A stretch of DNA of 64,000 bases, from NCBI GenBank assembly GCA_963675135.1, contig OY776124.1, forward strand, positions 6,741,001 to 6,805,000, written 5' to 3'. Shown in pieces: positions 12,774 to 24,900 of the stretch (positions are counted from its first letter, which is position 1; each line of letters opens with the position of its first letter). The position numbers and the translations under genes are program-made. The notes beneath the pieces are model-generated. The model did not search any database and was not told the DNA's origin. It was given only the letters and a program-made list of their open reading frames with translations. This DNA is from Galeopsis tetrahit (Eukaryota > Streptophyta > Magnoliopsida > Lamiales > Lamiaceae).

Positions 12774-14665
12774 GTGATCCGATTTCGTTCACTGCAGAAG
12801 CCCAAGGATGACGAATTTTGTCTGAAATTGTATGTTGATAAATGAAATCTATGATAGCATTCTTGTGGTTGAGCCATTTCATATATTTGATTTATAATGT
12901 TGTTATTCAGGTCAAAGCTGAATAACTATGATGATGTTGTTGAAGAAGTTGCAATGCATCTTGGCGTGGATGATCCCTCTAAAATAAGACTTACATCTCA
13001 TAACTGTTATTCACAGCAGCCGAAGCCTCAACCTATTAAGTATCGAAGCGCAGAACGCCTTACAGACATGCTTATTCACTATAATCAGGTTATATGAATT
13101 GAAATGGAACCTTTTCAGTTGATTTGTACTTTGTTGATTGATATATTTCCTCTGTTTGTTGTAGATTGCAGATATATTATACTATGAAGTCTTGGATATC
13201 CCTTTGCCTGTATTGCAAGGCCTTAAAACTCTAGAAATTTCTTTCCATTATTCGACTAAGGATGAAGTGAGTGCTTTCAAGGACATGTTCTGTGTTTTTT
13301 GTAAATAACATATATAATTTGTTTCAACGATTTTTAGGTCGTCGTTCACACTATCAGATTACCGAAACAGTGTAGTGTGGGAGATGTGATTGATGTTCTT
13401 AAGACGAAGGTTGAGTTGTCTCATCCAGATGCACAACTGAGATTGTTGGAGGTTTTCTATCATGAGATATATAAGGTACATGGCTCTGCAAAATATATGG
13501 ATTTCTTTTCTAAAAAAGTTGTACAAATAAGATTTTGTTGTCATGATTCTATTCTTTTGAAAAAAATGATCACTTTTTTCAATTATGTGCAGATTTTCCC
13601 ACCGCGGGAGAGGGTTGAGGACATAAATGATCAATATTGGACATTGCGGGCAGAGGAGGTATGTTATGTGTGCTATTTTCGAACTTTAAACAATGCAGAT
13701 GTGTTCTCATCCGTTTTCAGAATTTTGTTTGTATAGGACTAATGGCTAGCAAGTTTTTTCTATCATTCTCAGAAATTACATTCATCTTTGCCAGGACTTT
13801 GCCTTATATTCGTTTGAATCTTTATAGTCGAGGCGTATGACTAACAGAGAAGTTAAAACTATGAATAGCACAATGTCACATACCTGCTCTCTTGTTTACT
13901 GCATATTGTTTGAACAAGTCATTTACCTTATGCACATTTTTTCTCCGTTGCAGGTTCCTGAGGAGGATAGAAACCTTGGTCCTCGAGATCGCATGATTCA
14001 CGTGTACCATTTCATGAAAGACATTGTACAAAATCAAGTTGTAAGTACAGGTTTAATATATGTATGATGAATAGCAGCACCTACTAACAAATTTGCTTGT
14101 CTGACATACCAGTTTCTTTTCCAGCAAATTCACAATTTTGGGGATCCATTTTTGTTGGCCATTCGCGAGAAGGAGACTTTGGGTGAGGTTAAAACACGCG
14201 TACATAAGAAACTGCGCGTTGCAGATGAGGAGTTCTCCAAGGTTTAATTTGTTGAGTTGCTTCATTAAGTACTTTTTCTTGTTACCAACTTCTGAACATT
14301 TTGACCTTTTCTAGTGGAAGTTTGCATTTTTGTCTATGGGTCGGCCCGATTATCTTCAAGATTCAGACATTGTTTGTGATTGGTTTCAGGTATTCATGAC
14401 TACTTCCCTTTCTCTTTATATTCTTCCTTATGTAAATGTGTTCCTTTTGTATTTTATGGTTATCTTTTTCTGTATTCAGAGAAGAGATGTTTATGGTTCT
14501 TGGGAACATTACCTTGGACTCGAACACACTAACAATGGTTCAAGACGTTCGTATGCAACCAACGAGGCAAGTGCAGTCGTATAAGTTACTACATGTTTGT
14601 TGTCTTGTTTCAAAGTATAGCAGCTTCTCATTCTGATTCGTTATATGTTAATGTTGCAGAATTGA
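12774..14665 (+). pseudogene. 5'-truncated tandem copy of UBP12/13 (C-terminal half only)
   Basis: Exons 12774-12829, 12911-13088, 13165-13266, 13338-13475, 13593-13658, 13954-14040, 14125-14241, 14315-14389, 14480-14566 and 14660-14665 match exons 15-25 of the neighbour and stay in frame for 303 codons. The copy has no MATH or catalytic domain, so it cannot be a deubiquitinase; only the C-terminal USP7-like regions remain. Two exons of the parent (6820-6891 and 7142-7207) are one continuous 138-base exon here (13338-13475). The last exon reads Asn-stop: Arg CGC has become TGA, and 7 bases are missing just after, removing the last 12 residues. It keeps the GC donor of the last intron. The open frame with many amino-acid changes fits either a young pseudogene or an expressed fragment. 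No promoter was identified. Confidence 0.9.
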
Positions 14666-15045
14666 CACTCAAACCCGTCAGAATCTACAATTAGCTAGTA
14701 CGTATCCAACAACTGTGCATTCGACGTGTAAAGCTCCAACAACATAATAGTTTTGCGAAGCAAACGTGCACTTGGGGTTGATGCATGAATCAAAGCTGAT
14801 TCTTTGTCCTTACCTATATACTACTACTAGTGTGTTTAAGAGGTTTTAGGTTATATTGTAACTAGAGATGTATAAGATTAATTTTGGGTGGGGATGTATA
14901 AGAGCCATGTGTTTTTTACTTTGTTCTATAATAACATTACTTGTTTCTAAATTTAACCAGAAGGATTGGTGATAGCAGCTATATGTATGTTGGTACTGAC
15001 TGAGTTAGAAATGGATTCTCAACTGAACCAAAAAATCAGTTAATT

Positions 15046-15164
15046 TTCTTTCATGTTTTCTATTGTTGTTAAAGTCCCTTTAATTTGAGTATTTTACTCA
15101 CGTGTTTTGTTCATACAATAATACATACTTATTCTTATAATAATACATGTAAATAAATACATTC
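15046..15164. repeat. direct repeat marking the UBP duplication junction (right copy)
   Basis: Partner of 12542-12669. Here it follows the UBP 3' flank directly (after TCAGTTAATT), without the 2.2 kb of other DNA found in the first unit. Confidence 0.7.
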
Positions 15165-15383
15165 TTGTTTCTTATATGAGAGTGTGTTTTTCTTTTTTCA
15201 AAAAAGTCAAAAGTAATTTTTTATTCATAATCAAATATCGTTACACAAAATATAATAGTAATAATCTTCAACTACTCGAACACAATACATCTTCTTTTTC
15301 TCTTAAAATAAAACTTAAAAATACATATCCATCCAAACTTATAGATATTGTGACGGTGAAGTTGATGACGAATTAAGTGATCA

Positions 15384-17532
15384 TCATGTGTGGGAGAGAA
15401 TGGTGGAGAGATTCATTGGGTTCATATATTCGAGTGAACCCGATAGGATTTGCCTAACGATGATACGATTAGCCTTTTCAGAGGGGTGAAATGCATCCCA
15501 AAACACATAGGCGTCTCGGTTGGGGCACAAGTTGGACAATTGTGTGCAAAGGCCAAGCCCATTATATGGCCCTTGTCCACAACATGCTACCTTTGAGCTA
15601 ACAAATCCGAAAGCTCGTGGGTTGCTGATAAAATCATTGTGTGTTTGTTGAGTATTAACCGCAATGAAAACATCGCTGCCTAGCTGGGAGTTGAGGCCCA
15701 ATAACATTTGGGTAAGTTGTGGGTTGAAAAGGGCCGCAGCCCGTTGGAGCTCAGCCGAACATTCCCCGTTTCTACTCCTTTGGGCCAGCTCGGCTGGGAC
15801 ACACCCGAGTGGGCCCGTTCCCGTCACTAGCACCTTTCTCGCTCCCAAGTCATGAAGTTTCTGCACCAATTAATTCATTCATTCATTCAGAAACTCATGT
15901 GCGATATTGTACATGTAATATCCTTCTATTTATGCGATATTGTACATGTAATATCCTTCTATTTAAGGAAGGGACATAAAAATTCACGGGCCAAATAAAT
16001 CTTTTTATAAAATTCGTGCAAGACAAACATAAAATCTCACTTCCAAGTGTGTGTTACTATAAGTGAAAATGTATGTTACTGTAAGTATGTGTTACATTTT
16101 TATAGTAGCACATATTTGCTCTTATAGTAACACACACCTGAGATCGAGTTTTATGTTTCCCTCGCTTTTTAGACAGTTATATTTGACCAACAAATTTTTC
16201 TATCATTTTCTAATTTGTGCTAATATTGCATATACATTTTTATTTATTTAATTAATTAATATACACAACCATATATGCATGCATGCATGCATATGATTGT
16301 AGCTAGTTAAGGAGTAATTTGCAAACACAACTAATACAGCTTCTTGAATCACATTTTATTTAAAAGTTGTGAGAAAGAGCTTTATAAATAAGTGATTCTA
16401 AAAACAGTTTATTGTGTTTGCAAACACTAGGAAGTGACGAAATTACCCTGAGAATCTTTTGGTACTCGGAGATGAGATAAGGAACGTAGTCGGGGAGAGA
16501 AAATTGGCGAGACCTAGCGGAGAAAGGGACCAAATAGTAATTGTTAACAAAGTCATTGCCCCCCAATGTAATCAGCACTAATGCTCCATTTACAAGCCTC
16601 GTGGTTTCCATGGCTCCAATCAATCTACTCACTCTTTCTTGGTATTGTTGGAAGTATTCCAATTGTTTGTATATTCTTATTATATTCACCTACACATCAA
16701 AAACACCCATCATCACATATATTCATAGCCCGATGGTCGACTTCTTATGGAACCATCTGCATAAATTACTTGTACAATAATTATATATATATATGTAGGT
16801 GGCCACTTTCATAAGAAACCCACCATCTGATTCTATATTAAAACGGACTTATATACTTACAAATTGAATTCCAGTGTCATTAAGAATGCCAATTCCAGCA
16901 GAAGCAAAGTTGGCACCAACCAGAAGTCTTGGCCCCATTGCTTTTGGACTCAAGTATGGCAATGGTGCTTCACTTTGACCAATGCTCTCACCTACAATTT
17001 TATTTATTAACTTTAAAATTAAAAATATTTTAATCTACTATACCATTCAACATTAATATATTTAAAATTTGATAAACAAGTGGGATTAATTATCTTATAT
17101 ATGACTTTATAACTTATACACCAATATTGGTATGAATTAACTATAGAGAATTAATTATGTAAGTATGGTTCAAATTAATGCTTATAAAAAATGAAGATGC
17201 ATGGATGCAAGATTAAATAGGGTACGTACACGTACACATTTTTTGTGAAAAATAATGTTTTATAAAAATGGCATTAATTAGGATACTTAACTGATAATAT
17301 CAGGAATGTTAAGGCCATTGGAGAAACGTCCGGTTGGCCTACGGGTCGGGTAGTCAATGCCGTAAGGAGGTGCATCTGCACGAGCAGTAGTAGCCAAGTA
17401 GTTGTTGTTGCCACTATCAACGAGCGAATCTCCAAACACAAAAAACGCTCTACCCTCAACGCGTAATGTAGCCAAAAATAAGGCCAAGAGAATACTATAA
17501 AGAGTAATAGCACTTGATAAGTTAGAAGCCAT
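15384..17532 (-). CDS. LTL1: secreted GDSL esterase/lipase (LTL1-type), 4 exons, 363 aa
   Basis: Plant GDSL-type esterase/lipase that hydrolyses ester bonds in lipids, probably outside the plasma membrane. Exons in gene order: 17532-17292, 16991-16861, 16689-16447, 15860-15384, joining in frame to 363 residues, the usual family length. The N-terminus has a hydrophobic signal peptide ending before RAFFVFGDSL. Block I FGDSLVDSGNN holds the nucleophile Ser. Block II is GANFASAGIGILNDTG, block III GGNDF, and block V DAFHPSEKANR holds the catalytic Asp and His. The start was chosen because it gives the signal peptide and no upstream in-frame ATG is better. The protein resembles Arabidopsis LTL1 and its close paralogue throughout; substrate is unknown. 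A TATA-like box lies about 110 bases upstream. Intron 3 contains a 33-bp tandem duplication. Confidence 0.95.
15901..15965. repeat. 33-bp tandem duplication in GDSL intron 3
   Basis: GCGATATTGTACATGTAATA is followed by the same run 33 bases later (15901 and 15934). Near-identical copies suggest a recent slippage event. Confidence 0.85.
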
Positions 17533-17638
17533 TGGAGCTAGGGTTTAATTGCTACTTCTTATAAACCCTTTTGAAAAGAAAAAAATCACACACTTGACCT
17601 AATCTTGGATATGATCAAATGAGTACTCAATTTGGTTG

Positions 17639-17646
17639 TATTTATA
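17639..17646 (-). promoter_or_regulatory. candidate TATA box of the GDSL gene
   Basis: TATAAATA on the minus strand, about 107-114 bases upstream of the ATG at 17532. This leaves room for a start site near 17610 and a 5' leader of about 80 bases. Position and motif are the only evidence. Confidence 0.5.
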
Positions 17647-18110
17647 AGGAGAAGTTTCTATAATATGATTGAAATAAGGTTAATTTTGGGTCTTGAATGA
17701 AATTATTAATGTAAGGGAACATGGTATGGTTGTAATTAATTGTGAAATTAATTAAGGACCACAAATTAGAAATTAGCTACAACAAAGAAATGTGAAGTGT
17801 ACTATCAATTGTATTCAATAAGACAGTTGAATTGATAATTATGATTATTGGAATAAAATTAAACAAATCTACTAATTAATTAGGTTGAAATGTTTATATA
17901 TAGGTGTAAAACACAATCGAGCTAGCTAGGTATAGAGTTTAATTTGCTTTGTTTTCATAATTATGTGTTTATGAAAATTAATTAGCTAATTAATTATTAA
18001 TCTATATAATATATAGATGTACAAATTATTGATGTATCCTATGTTTTGTGTGTGACTTTAGGAGCTTGTTTTAGTTCGGCTTGCTGCATGCCTACAAGGG
18101 CACCGAAAGA

Positions 18111-18265
18111 GATTAATTATTAATTATTGGAATGTTTAGGGTCTATTCAATCATTTTTTAATTAATTATTGGAATGCTTTGTGTTTATTCTACCATTTAA
18201 TTAATATTGAAATGCATAGTGTTTATTCAAACATTTATTTAATTAATTATTGGAATGCTTAGTGT
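18111..18265. repeat. degenerate ~42-bp tandem repeat
   Basis: Unit roughly ATTAATTATTGGAATGCTTAG plus TGTTTATTCAAACATTT. The GGAATG/GAAATG core recurs at about 18129, 18171, 18210 and 18253, so there are about 3.5 diverged copies. Confidence 0.7.
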
Positions 18266-18469
18266 CTTGGTAGTTATAATTTCAACATCTTGTCCTACAT
18301 CACGATTTTATAAATAAAACCTAAATTTCAATTTATAATAAATGATGTTTTATTACTTTGTGTAAAAAATTAAAATGGACTATCTTTTTTAGACAAGAAA
18401 AATACACTGAAACACATATTGAAAATAACATTATTAATTAGTATGTATTAAAAATAATGAATCTATATA

Positions 18470-18708
18470 CTCACTTCATCCTTTCAAAAGTTACTTATTT
18501 TGTCATTTTGGACGTTATACAAAAAATTACTCATTTCATTTTTGGCAACACACACTAGTTATCTCTACTATTTTTTTCTTCTATCCCTCTTTACGTACAT
18601 TTTTTCTTTTTTATTTTTTTTCAAACTCTTTCTACCTCAACAATCTATTACACATATAATATTATCTTTTTTAATCAATTTGTAAAAAAATAAATAAACA
18701 ACTTTCAG
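18470..18708. mobile_element. decayed Stowaway-type MITE
   Basis: Shares the text TCTACCTCAACAATCTATTACACATATAAT with the better preserved MITE at 29717-29833 only in part (about 20-base runs), and begins with a degenerate CTCACTTCATCC terminal repeat after TA. The right terminal repeat is not intact. Confidence 0.45.
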
Positions 18709-21700
18709 TATAAAATATCAATTGAAATAAGTAGAAATCCTAAAAAGGTATGGAATGGGCTAGATCTCATTTTTCAATCATCATTCCATCTTGTATTTCA
18801 TAATTTTGTATGTGGGAGGAGTGTTGCGAGTCAAACAGTAGTAAAGTGAAAAGTCAACCTTGAAAAACTTTTTGGGCTTATATAAAAAATATTGGACACG
18901 GTTAATTAATTTGGGTAGACTTTATATATACATGCAATATCTACTTTTATATTGATGTTGAAAGGAAATGGGATGAATGATAAAAAGGCATGTCCATGTG
19001 ATCTACATAAATGAAACTCAACAATATCAACTACTCACTTACCTTTAATTAGATATGTACAAATACCAAGTTGTTTATATTCAATTTTGCAATCTAAATA
19101 TTCACCATTCCCTACCATATTCCAATAGTACGATTTATTTTATGGTTAATATCAAAATGCAACCTGTATTATATGACTTTTATATATCAATTCATCTACA
19201 TGCAATTTATTTTATTTATATATTGTTTAATTATCATTATTGTTGTTAAACGTGGTCATTCTCACAAGTGAAAGTGTGTTCATTCTGAGGCACATGGATG
19301 AAACGATCCTAGTCGACATTTTTCAATTTGGATCTTGATACTGGTCTTACGGTGAGATTTTTTGAGTCTTAAAATATTTGTGGACGTAGCTAAATCGATT
19401 GCTTCGTTAGCCCCATATTAGAACTAGACATGTTTAGCTAAATAAATCATAGTTAATCTGGAGTCGACGAACCAAGAAGTTTATCGTGAATTTTTTAAGT
19501 GGCACCAATATTTTGATATATATTAACCCTTTATATTTAAGAAATCTTATATTTTTTAATTTCCTTTTCCTTATGCCTTGCTGTTTTGATTACTTTTGTT
19601 CCCTAGTACTATAATAGGACGTACTACTAGTTAGAAAGAAATGTAACAAAAAATGGAATTGAATTGAGCGTAGTGAAATTGTTGGAAATTAATATTTATG
19701 GCATTATTTAGAGAATAGATTAAGAGAAATACAGAGTAAATAATACTTCCCTTTATTCTTAACAATTGTGGTATTACCCTTTCATTTTCTTTACAAATAT
19801 GACGTTCTACATTTTTTAATATATATTTATTGCATTTTTTTATTTACCTTTAAAATCATTTAAATATTCAGATAAATGTGCTCTTTTAAATTAAGATAGA
19901 TTAACATTTATTAAGGATATAGTGATAAATCAATTATTTTCTTAATAGCGTGATGATATAGTACTCTATGGTGGGTGCTTAAATTACTTGTACATTTTAG
20001 TATGTACAAATAACATTTTATACAGGTGGTTGGTTCCATAAGAAACTCGATCACTTTTATATCAAAATTGTTTCTTAATATATGTATATTGATCTGAGTA
20101 TTTGCCTACTAATTTGGGCTATTTAATGTCAATGGGACTCGCAAATTATTAGATAAGTAAATACAATTAATAACTGTCACATGGCTACAGCCTACAGGTT
20201 GTTTGTGGTTGTTAATTACTTTTATTTTAATTAGTGCATACTGATATATGAAACTTAATTAATTGTTTTGATTTTTGTAGAGTCTGATTTTAATATAAAT
20301 TAGTAATATATACTGTAACAAAATTAGTTATATAATACAGTACACAGTAAACAGTAAGTCTCATGCATTGTGTGAAACTCTCATTATATACATTGTGGGA
20401 GTCGAAAAGAGAAATTTTCAAGTAAATCATTACTTAGAAAGATAAAAGATGATATTTTTTTAAATAGTATATATAGTAAAAATAATCTTTACATGGAAAA
20501 AAAATTAAATCTGCATGCTCTAATACAAGTTTTTGTGGTGTACCGTGTACGTATGTATAATAAATTGAAGAAAATGATAAAATGAGACTAATAAGCTTTT
20601 TCCAGCTAGAACCTACTTTTTCAGGCAATAAATCATTGTAAAAGGTAGGTACACTGAACACTCTATGGCCAAGGCAAATTGACATTTTAATCACAATATA
20701 TATTTTGTAAAAATGTCACTTAAAATTATTTCTTATACTCTATTTTTGGTCTTGAGGTCATGGGAAGGTCGATTGTGCTTATAAGATGGTTGTAGGAAGG
20801 GCTTGTGAATCACTAATTGAGGGTCACTGCTAACACCCGATCAATCGGACCACCATTCTACCATAATTATGGTCGAACAAATCAAAGGACGTACAATCAA
20901 ATTATGGCCGAATAAAATGTTTTTGTAAAATTTCACTAAAATGTGTTCGGTCGTTTCAGCGGTATACACATGTATTACTGTTCATTACTTAAAAGGCCGA
21001 ATATTTGTGCTACTAGTATTACTTAACGGTCTAACACAATTTAGTTATTGATTTAAAATTCATTGGGATTGTTCACTTATTTGAGTAGATATTGATTTAA
21101 AATTCATCAATCTCATTTCCAAATTAACATTTTAGAGATTTGGAAGAAGTTAAAATACAAATTCTCATAAACCCTCCAATCCAACCACAATCTATGAGTA
21201 CGAGTAAATAGAGTTGTGAAGGAGAATTCAGTTTAAGAAGGTGGTCTTGTTCATGGTGATATGGTTTGTGAATAAAGAAAAAGATGCGATTTCATTTCTC
21301 AGTTTCACTTTTCGTATTCCACCCTACTGAATAATTAACATATATGTATATAGTCCATTGATTTTTTTTTCACCCTCCATATGTCATTTATCCACACTGT
21401 GAAACATAGAGTGGAATAGATGATTTCATTCCAGATTAAATACACATTTGTTTATTAAATTCGGGTTACAAAAGATCAATTAAAATTAGTTAGAGAACTA
21501 AACATAATAGAGAATATAGGATCACTTTAAATACAAATTCAAAGAAACTCGTAGCACTCGATTCAAAGTTAAGAACTCAAAGTAGAAAGTTGAAATTAAT
21601 ATGAGTTATTTTCATACATATTTTACTCACTTACCCACTTAAAATTTTCTTTCAAACTAATAATTAATTTTGAGATGGTCTCAAATGTCAAAAAACTATT

Positions 21701-21975
21701 TTTCTGCCTGATTGCTAAATTAGAGAAATATAACATAGCATGAATTACAGTTTATCCCTCACTGTTGTAACAAGAGATGTTTATCGCAGCTAAATCTTCG
21801 ACTTATGCGTACTGATCTTAACCGGGTTGGAAACCCGAATACGAGCTTTATGGAGCGGTATGATTCTTGAATGCAGATACTCCAAAGATCCGACCCTGAA
21901 AACAGTTGTCTACATTTACAAGTAGAACTCGGGAGATGAAACCTTGTACTGTTTAGTGATGCAGCAATGGGTGGT

Positions 21976-24900
21976 CTATTCGGGGCGCGTTAGTAAAAAG
22001 CTGAAGCCTGAGTTGTCGCCCATTAGAGCCGGAGGTTCAACGTCGGAAATGTCTATCTGTTCCATAGACTTTGATATTTCATCTACTGAAAACGGTATGC
22101 TGCAATGGACCACCAAAATAGATAAATATAAGATGGAAAAGTCTTGGCAAGAAATCGAGACATATTTTTTTGTTGAAATAAACGTGTTGTAAGGTTTATA
22201 GCTCGTCTATCTACGTAAGTATGGTTTCAAAAATAAATCGAAATAAACTTCCTACTATATTGATACTCTGCCTTGAAAATATAATTAAGACTTTCGAACA
22301 GGAAAATGCAGGGTAGAAACGTTAGATAATAAATGGTGCTAACCTGGAATCATCATCCAGCAGAAAGGAACTACTTACTGCATTGTTTGAATCTTCGGTC
22401 ATCAAAACTCTCATATTGGAAATCACCTGAATGAGATCACACACACATAAAAAAAATAAAAAATTGATAGACTAATTTTAACCAAGATGCAATTTTTTAT
22501 ATCAGAAATGTCTCTTTCCACAGAAAAACTTACATCCGAAGATACACTATGTGTGCCATACTTGTCATCCCAGTACATAGTACTGATTCGATACAACTGT
22601 TGTATGCTCAGCACCTATTCAATTCAACAGTAGAAAACAATATGTTGGAAACTTAGGTAAATAAAACCCGCTCAAGTTTTTGCATCAGAGATTTGACTCA
22701 CTGGGCAAAGTTCGTGACTGATTTCATCCAATGTTTTCTTCGGCTTTTGGTGAACAACCTGGATTAAAAAAAAATAAAAAATTATAAGGAAACAAACAGG
22801 AAAAACTATTTTATCAGGAATGGAAAAATGAGTACATACCAGAAATCCAATAGCTTGTCTAATATGCTTGAGTTCGTCCCAAGCTGCACCAGCATACTGC
22901 AACATTTCTAATGATTTTAATCTAGTAGAATTGAACAGACAGAAAAGGAACAAAAAAAAAAAAAACTCAGAAGACCTCATCAGTTGCTGTGCAACACCAA
23001 TTTTCTAATTCAGCTAGTCCAGCTTTAACATATTCCCCGTTACTAAATGAGCAGCACTCTCGTCTTAATAGAAGGCTGCAGCGATGAACAGTTTAATAAA
23101 GGCATTAAGGCTATGTGTACACACTCAAGGTATAGATAAAAAGGCAAACATGTATTGGACCTGTTAAATAATTGAACATTGATGAAGGAGAATATCTGTG
23201 TGAACACCTTCCGGACTAAGAAAGGGGGTACCTGAGAACAAATGTAAAAATTTAGCAAGTGAGACTACATAAATACACATGCCCATTTTGAACTGAGAAA
23301 TAATAATATATAAAGGTTTTACTGACATGATTCTCTTTCAAGGTGTTCAAGAAATTGCCAAGGCTATTAACGATGCCCTGCCAGTGAGCAATCAAAGCTT
23401 GCTGGGCTGCTGTATTTGCAACTGAACGTGATGATCCCTTGACTAAGCTTGCTCTAGAAGTTCTTGGTGCCTATCAATCGATATACAAAAGGTCACTAGA
23501 GAATGAGTGTTTTAAGAGTGATAGAGAGATATGTGATTGATTTTAGCACCTGAATGCACAAACCAAGCAGTGGAGATATCTCCTTCTTTAAATTATCTCG
23601 TATCATTCCATAGATCTTCTCAACATATGCTGTAAGTTGCTGCTTGAACAGTAAAGCAGGGTATTTGGCTTCCACTTGGCGTAAGCTCTCTACTCCACCA
23701 GGCAGGCCGTTCCCAAAGGAAAGATTCGATCCTTGTGGAGCTCCTCGGAAGCTCTGGAAAAAAGTAATAAATAACAAAAATAAAATAACTAAAAAAATTC
23801 CTAATGGAAAAGAAAGATATAAATAATCTTTTACATGAGACATTGACATTCTGCCAAATAAAGTAGCTGAAGATGAGCGACGACGAAGAGGAGCCATTCC
23901 AGCTGCACCACTTGCTTTCAAAGTACGCTGAAGGAGCAATAGTAGTGTAGAAGCATTTGACAACCAATAAGACAGCATTTCATTGTTATCCTGGATTTTC
24001 TGCAAATGGAGAAAATCGTGTACTTGAGAATTCCAACGTATAAGAAAAGCAAAGCAAGAACTGATTAACAAAGGTTTGCATAGATATTATGAACCTCAAT
24101 AGCATGCCCTATAGTCTGGATGATACGGTCAAAGACACTTGTTCTCTCAACTTCAAACGATCTCCATTGCAGGAGACACTTATAGATGATACAAGCAGCT
24201 ATTGGCCTATTTCCAGAAAAACCCAAGTGCTGTGAAATACAACGAATGAGCAAGTCCTGATGTTCCTGCTGTTTCTGGTTAAGTGATTTCTGAGGCTTGT
24301 CGTCAGCTTCAGAAAACGATGGACTGTGCAGATCCTAATACAATTTGCGACTCATGTGGGGGTTAGGAAAGAAGAATTTGCAAGTAATAAATTTATTAAG
24401 GAATGTTGATTACCACATGCAACCTAGCATCCCCAGTACCAAATGAATGGCCATGACCACTATCATTCCTCTGTGATTTGCAAATGCCATAAGCTTTGTA
24501 AGACACCATAGTTAGAGTTTTCCAATAAACCACAAGTTAATAGTGTAAATACCTGGAGTATTGATCTAGAGCGCCCGGAAAGGAATTTATTTGGTGCAAT
24601 TGATACCGCCTGTTGACGAAGAACTTTATTCTCTGACTCTAAATTAGCCAGCTTCTCTTCTAGCCTAACAAAGACATAAAATCAAATTGCATCAGATGAT
24701 ACAGACAAAGATCAGCCGCATTTGCAATATAATTATATGAAATGATTGTTACTTCCATTACAATTGACCTCCTAACCTTTTCACAACCAAAAATTAGATT
24801 TCACTATCTAGTAAAGGAAAAGAAGGTTGAAGAACTGTGAATAATACGTATCATGCCAACTGTTTTCAACCGGTGATAAGCAATTCTGGAAAACTTACTT

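Larger units (their letters stand above)
17647..21975. other. intergenic, AT-rich
   Basis: Space between the divergent side of the GDSL gene and the 3' end of the myosin gene. Very AT-rich with many ATTAATTA runs, the repeat at 18111-18265, a MITE relic near 18470-18708, and a palindromic MITE-like piece near 21300-21425 related to 54354-54477. Short open frames encode no recognised domain. The myosin 3' UTR must lie in the bases just below 21976. Confidence 0.6.

Noticed and set aside
15664..15855. Plus-strand frame opposite the last GDSL exon
   Set aside because: Mirror of a GC-rich coding exon; no domain, and the minus strand encodes clear GDSL block V.
16265..16295. GCATGCATGCATGCAT run as a possible regulatory site (RY-like CATGCA)
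   Set aside because: Sits in a GDSL intron as a short tetranucleotide repeat; low-complexity origin is simpler.
21944..22192. Plus-strand 82-residue frame
   Set aside because: Lies over the last myosin exon in antisense; no similarity or expression signal.
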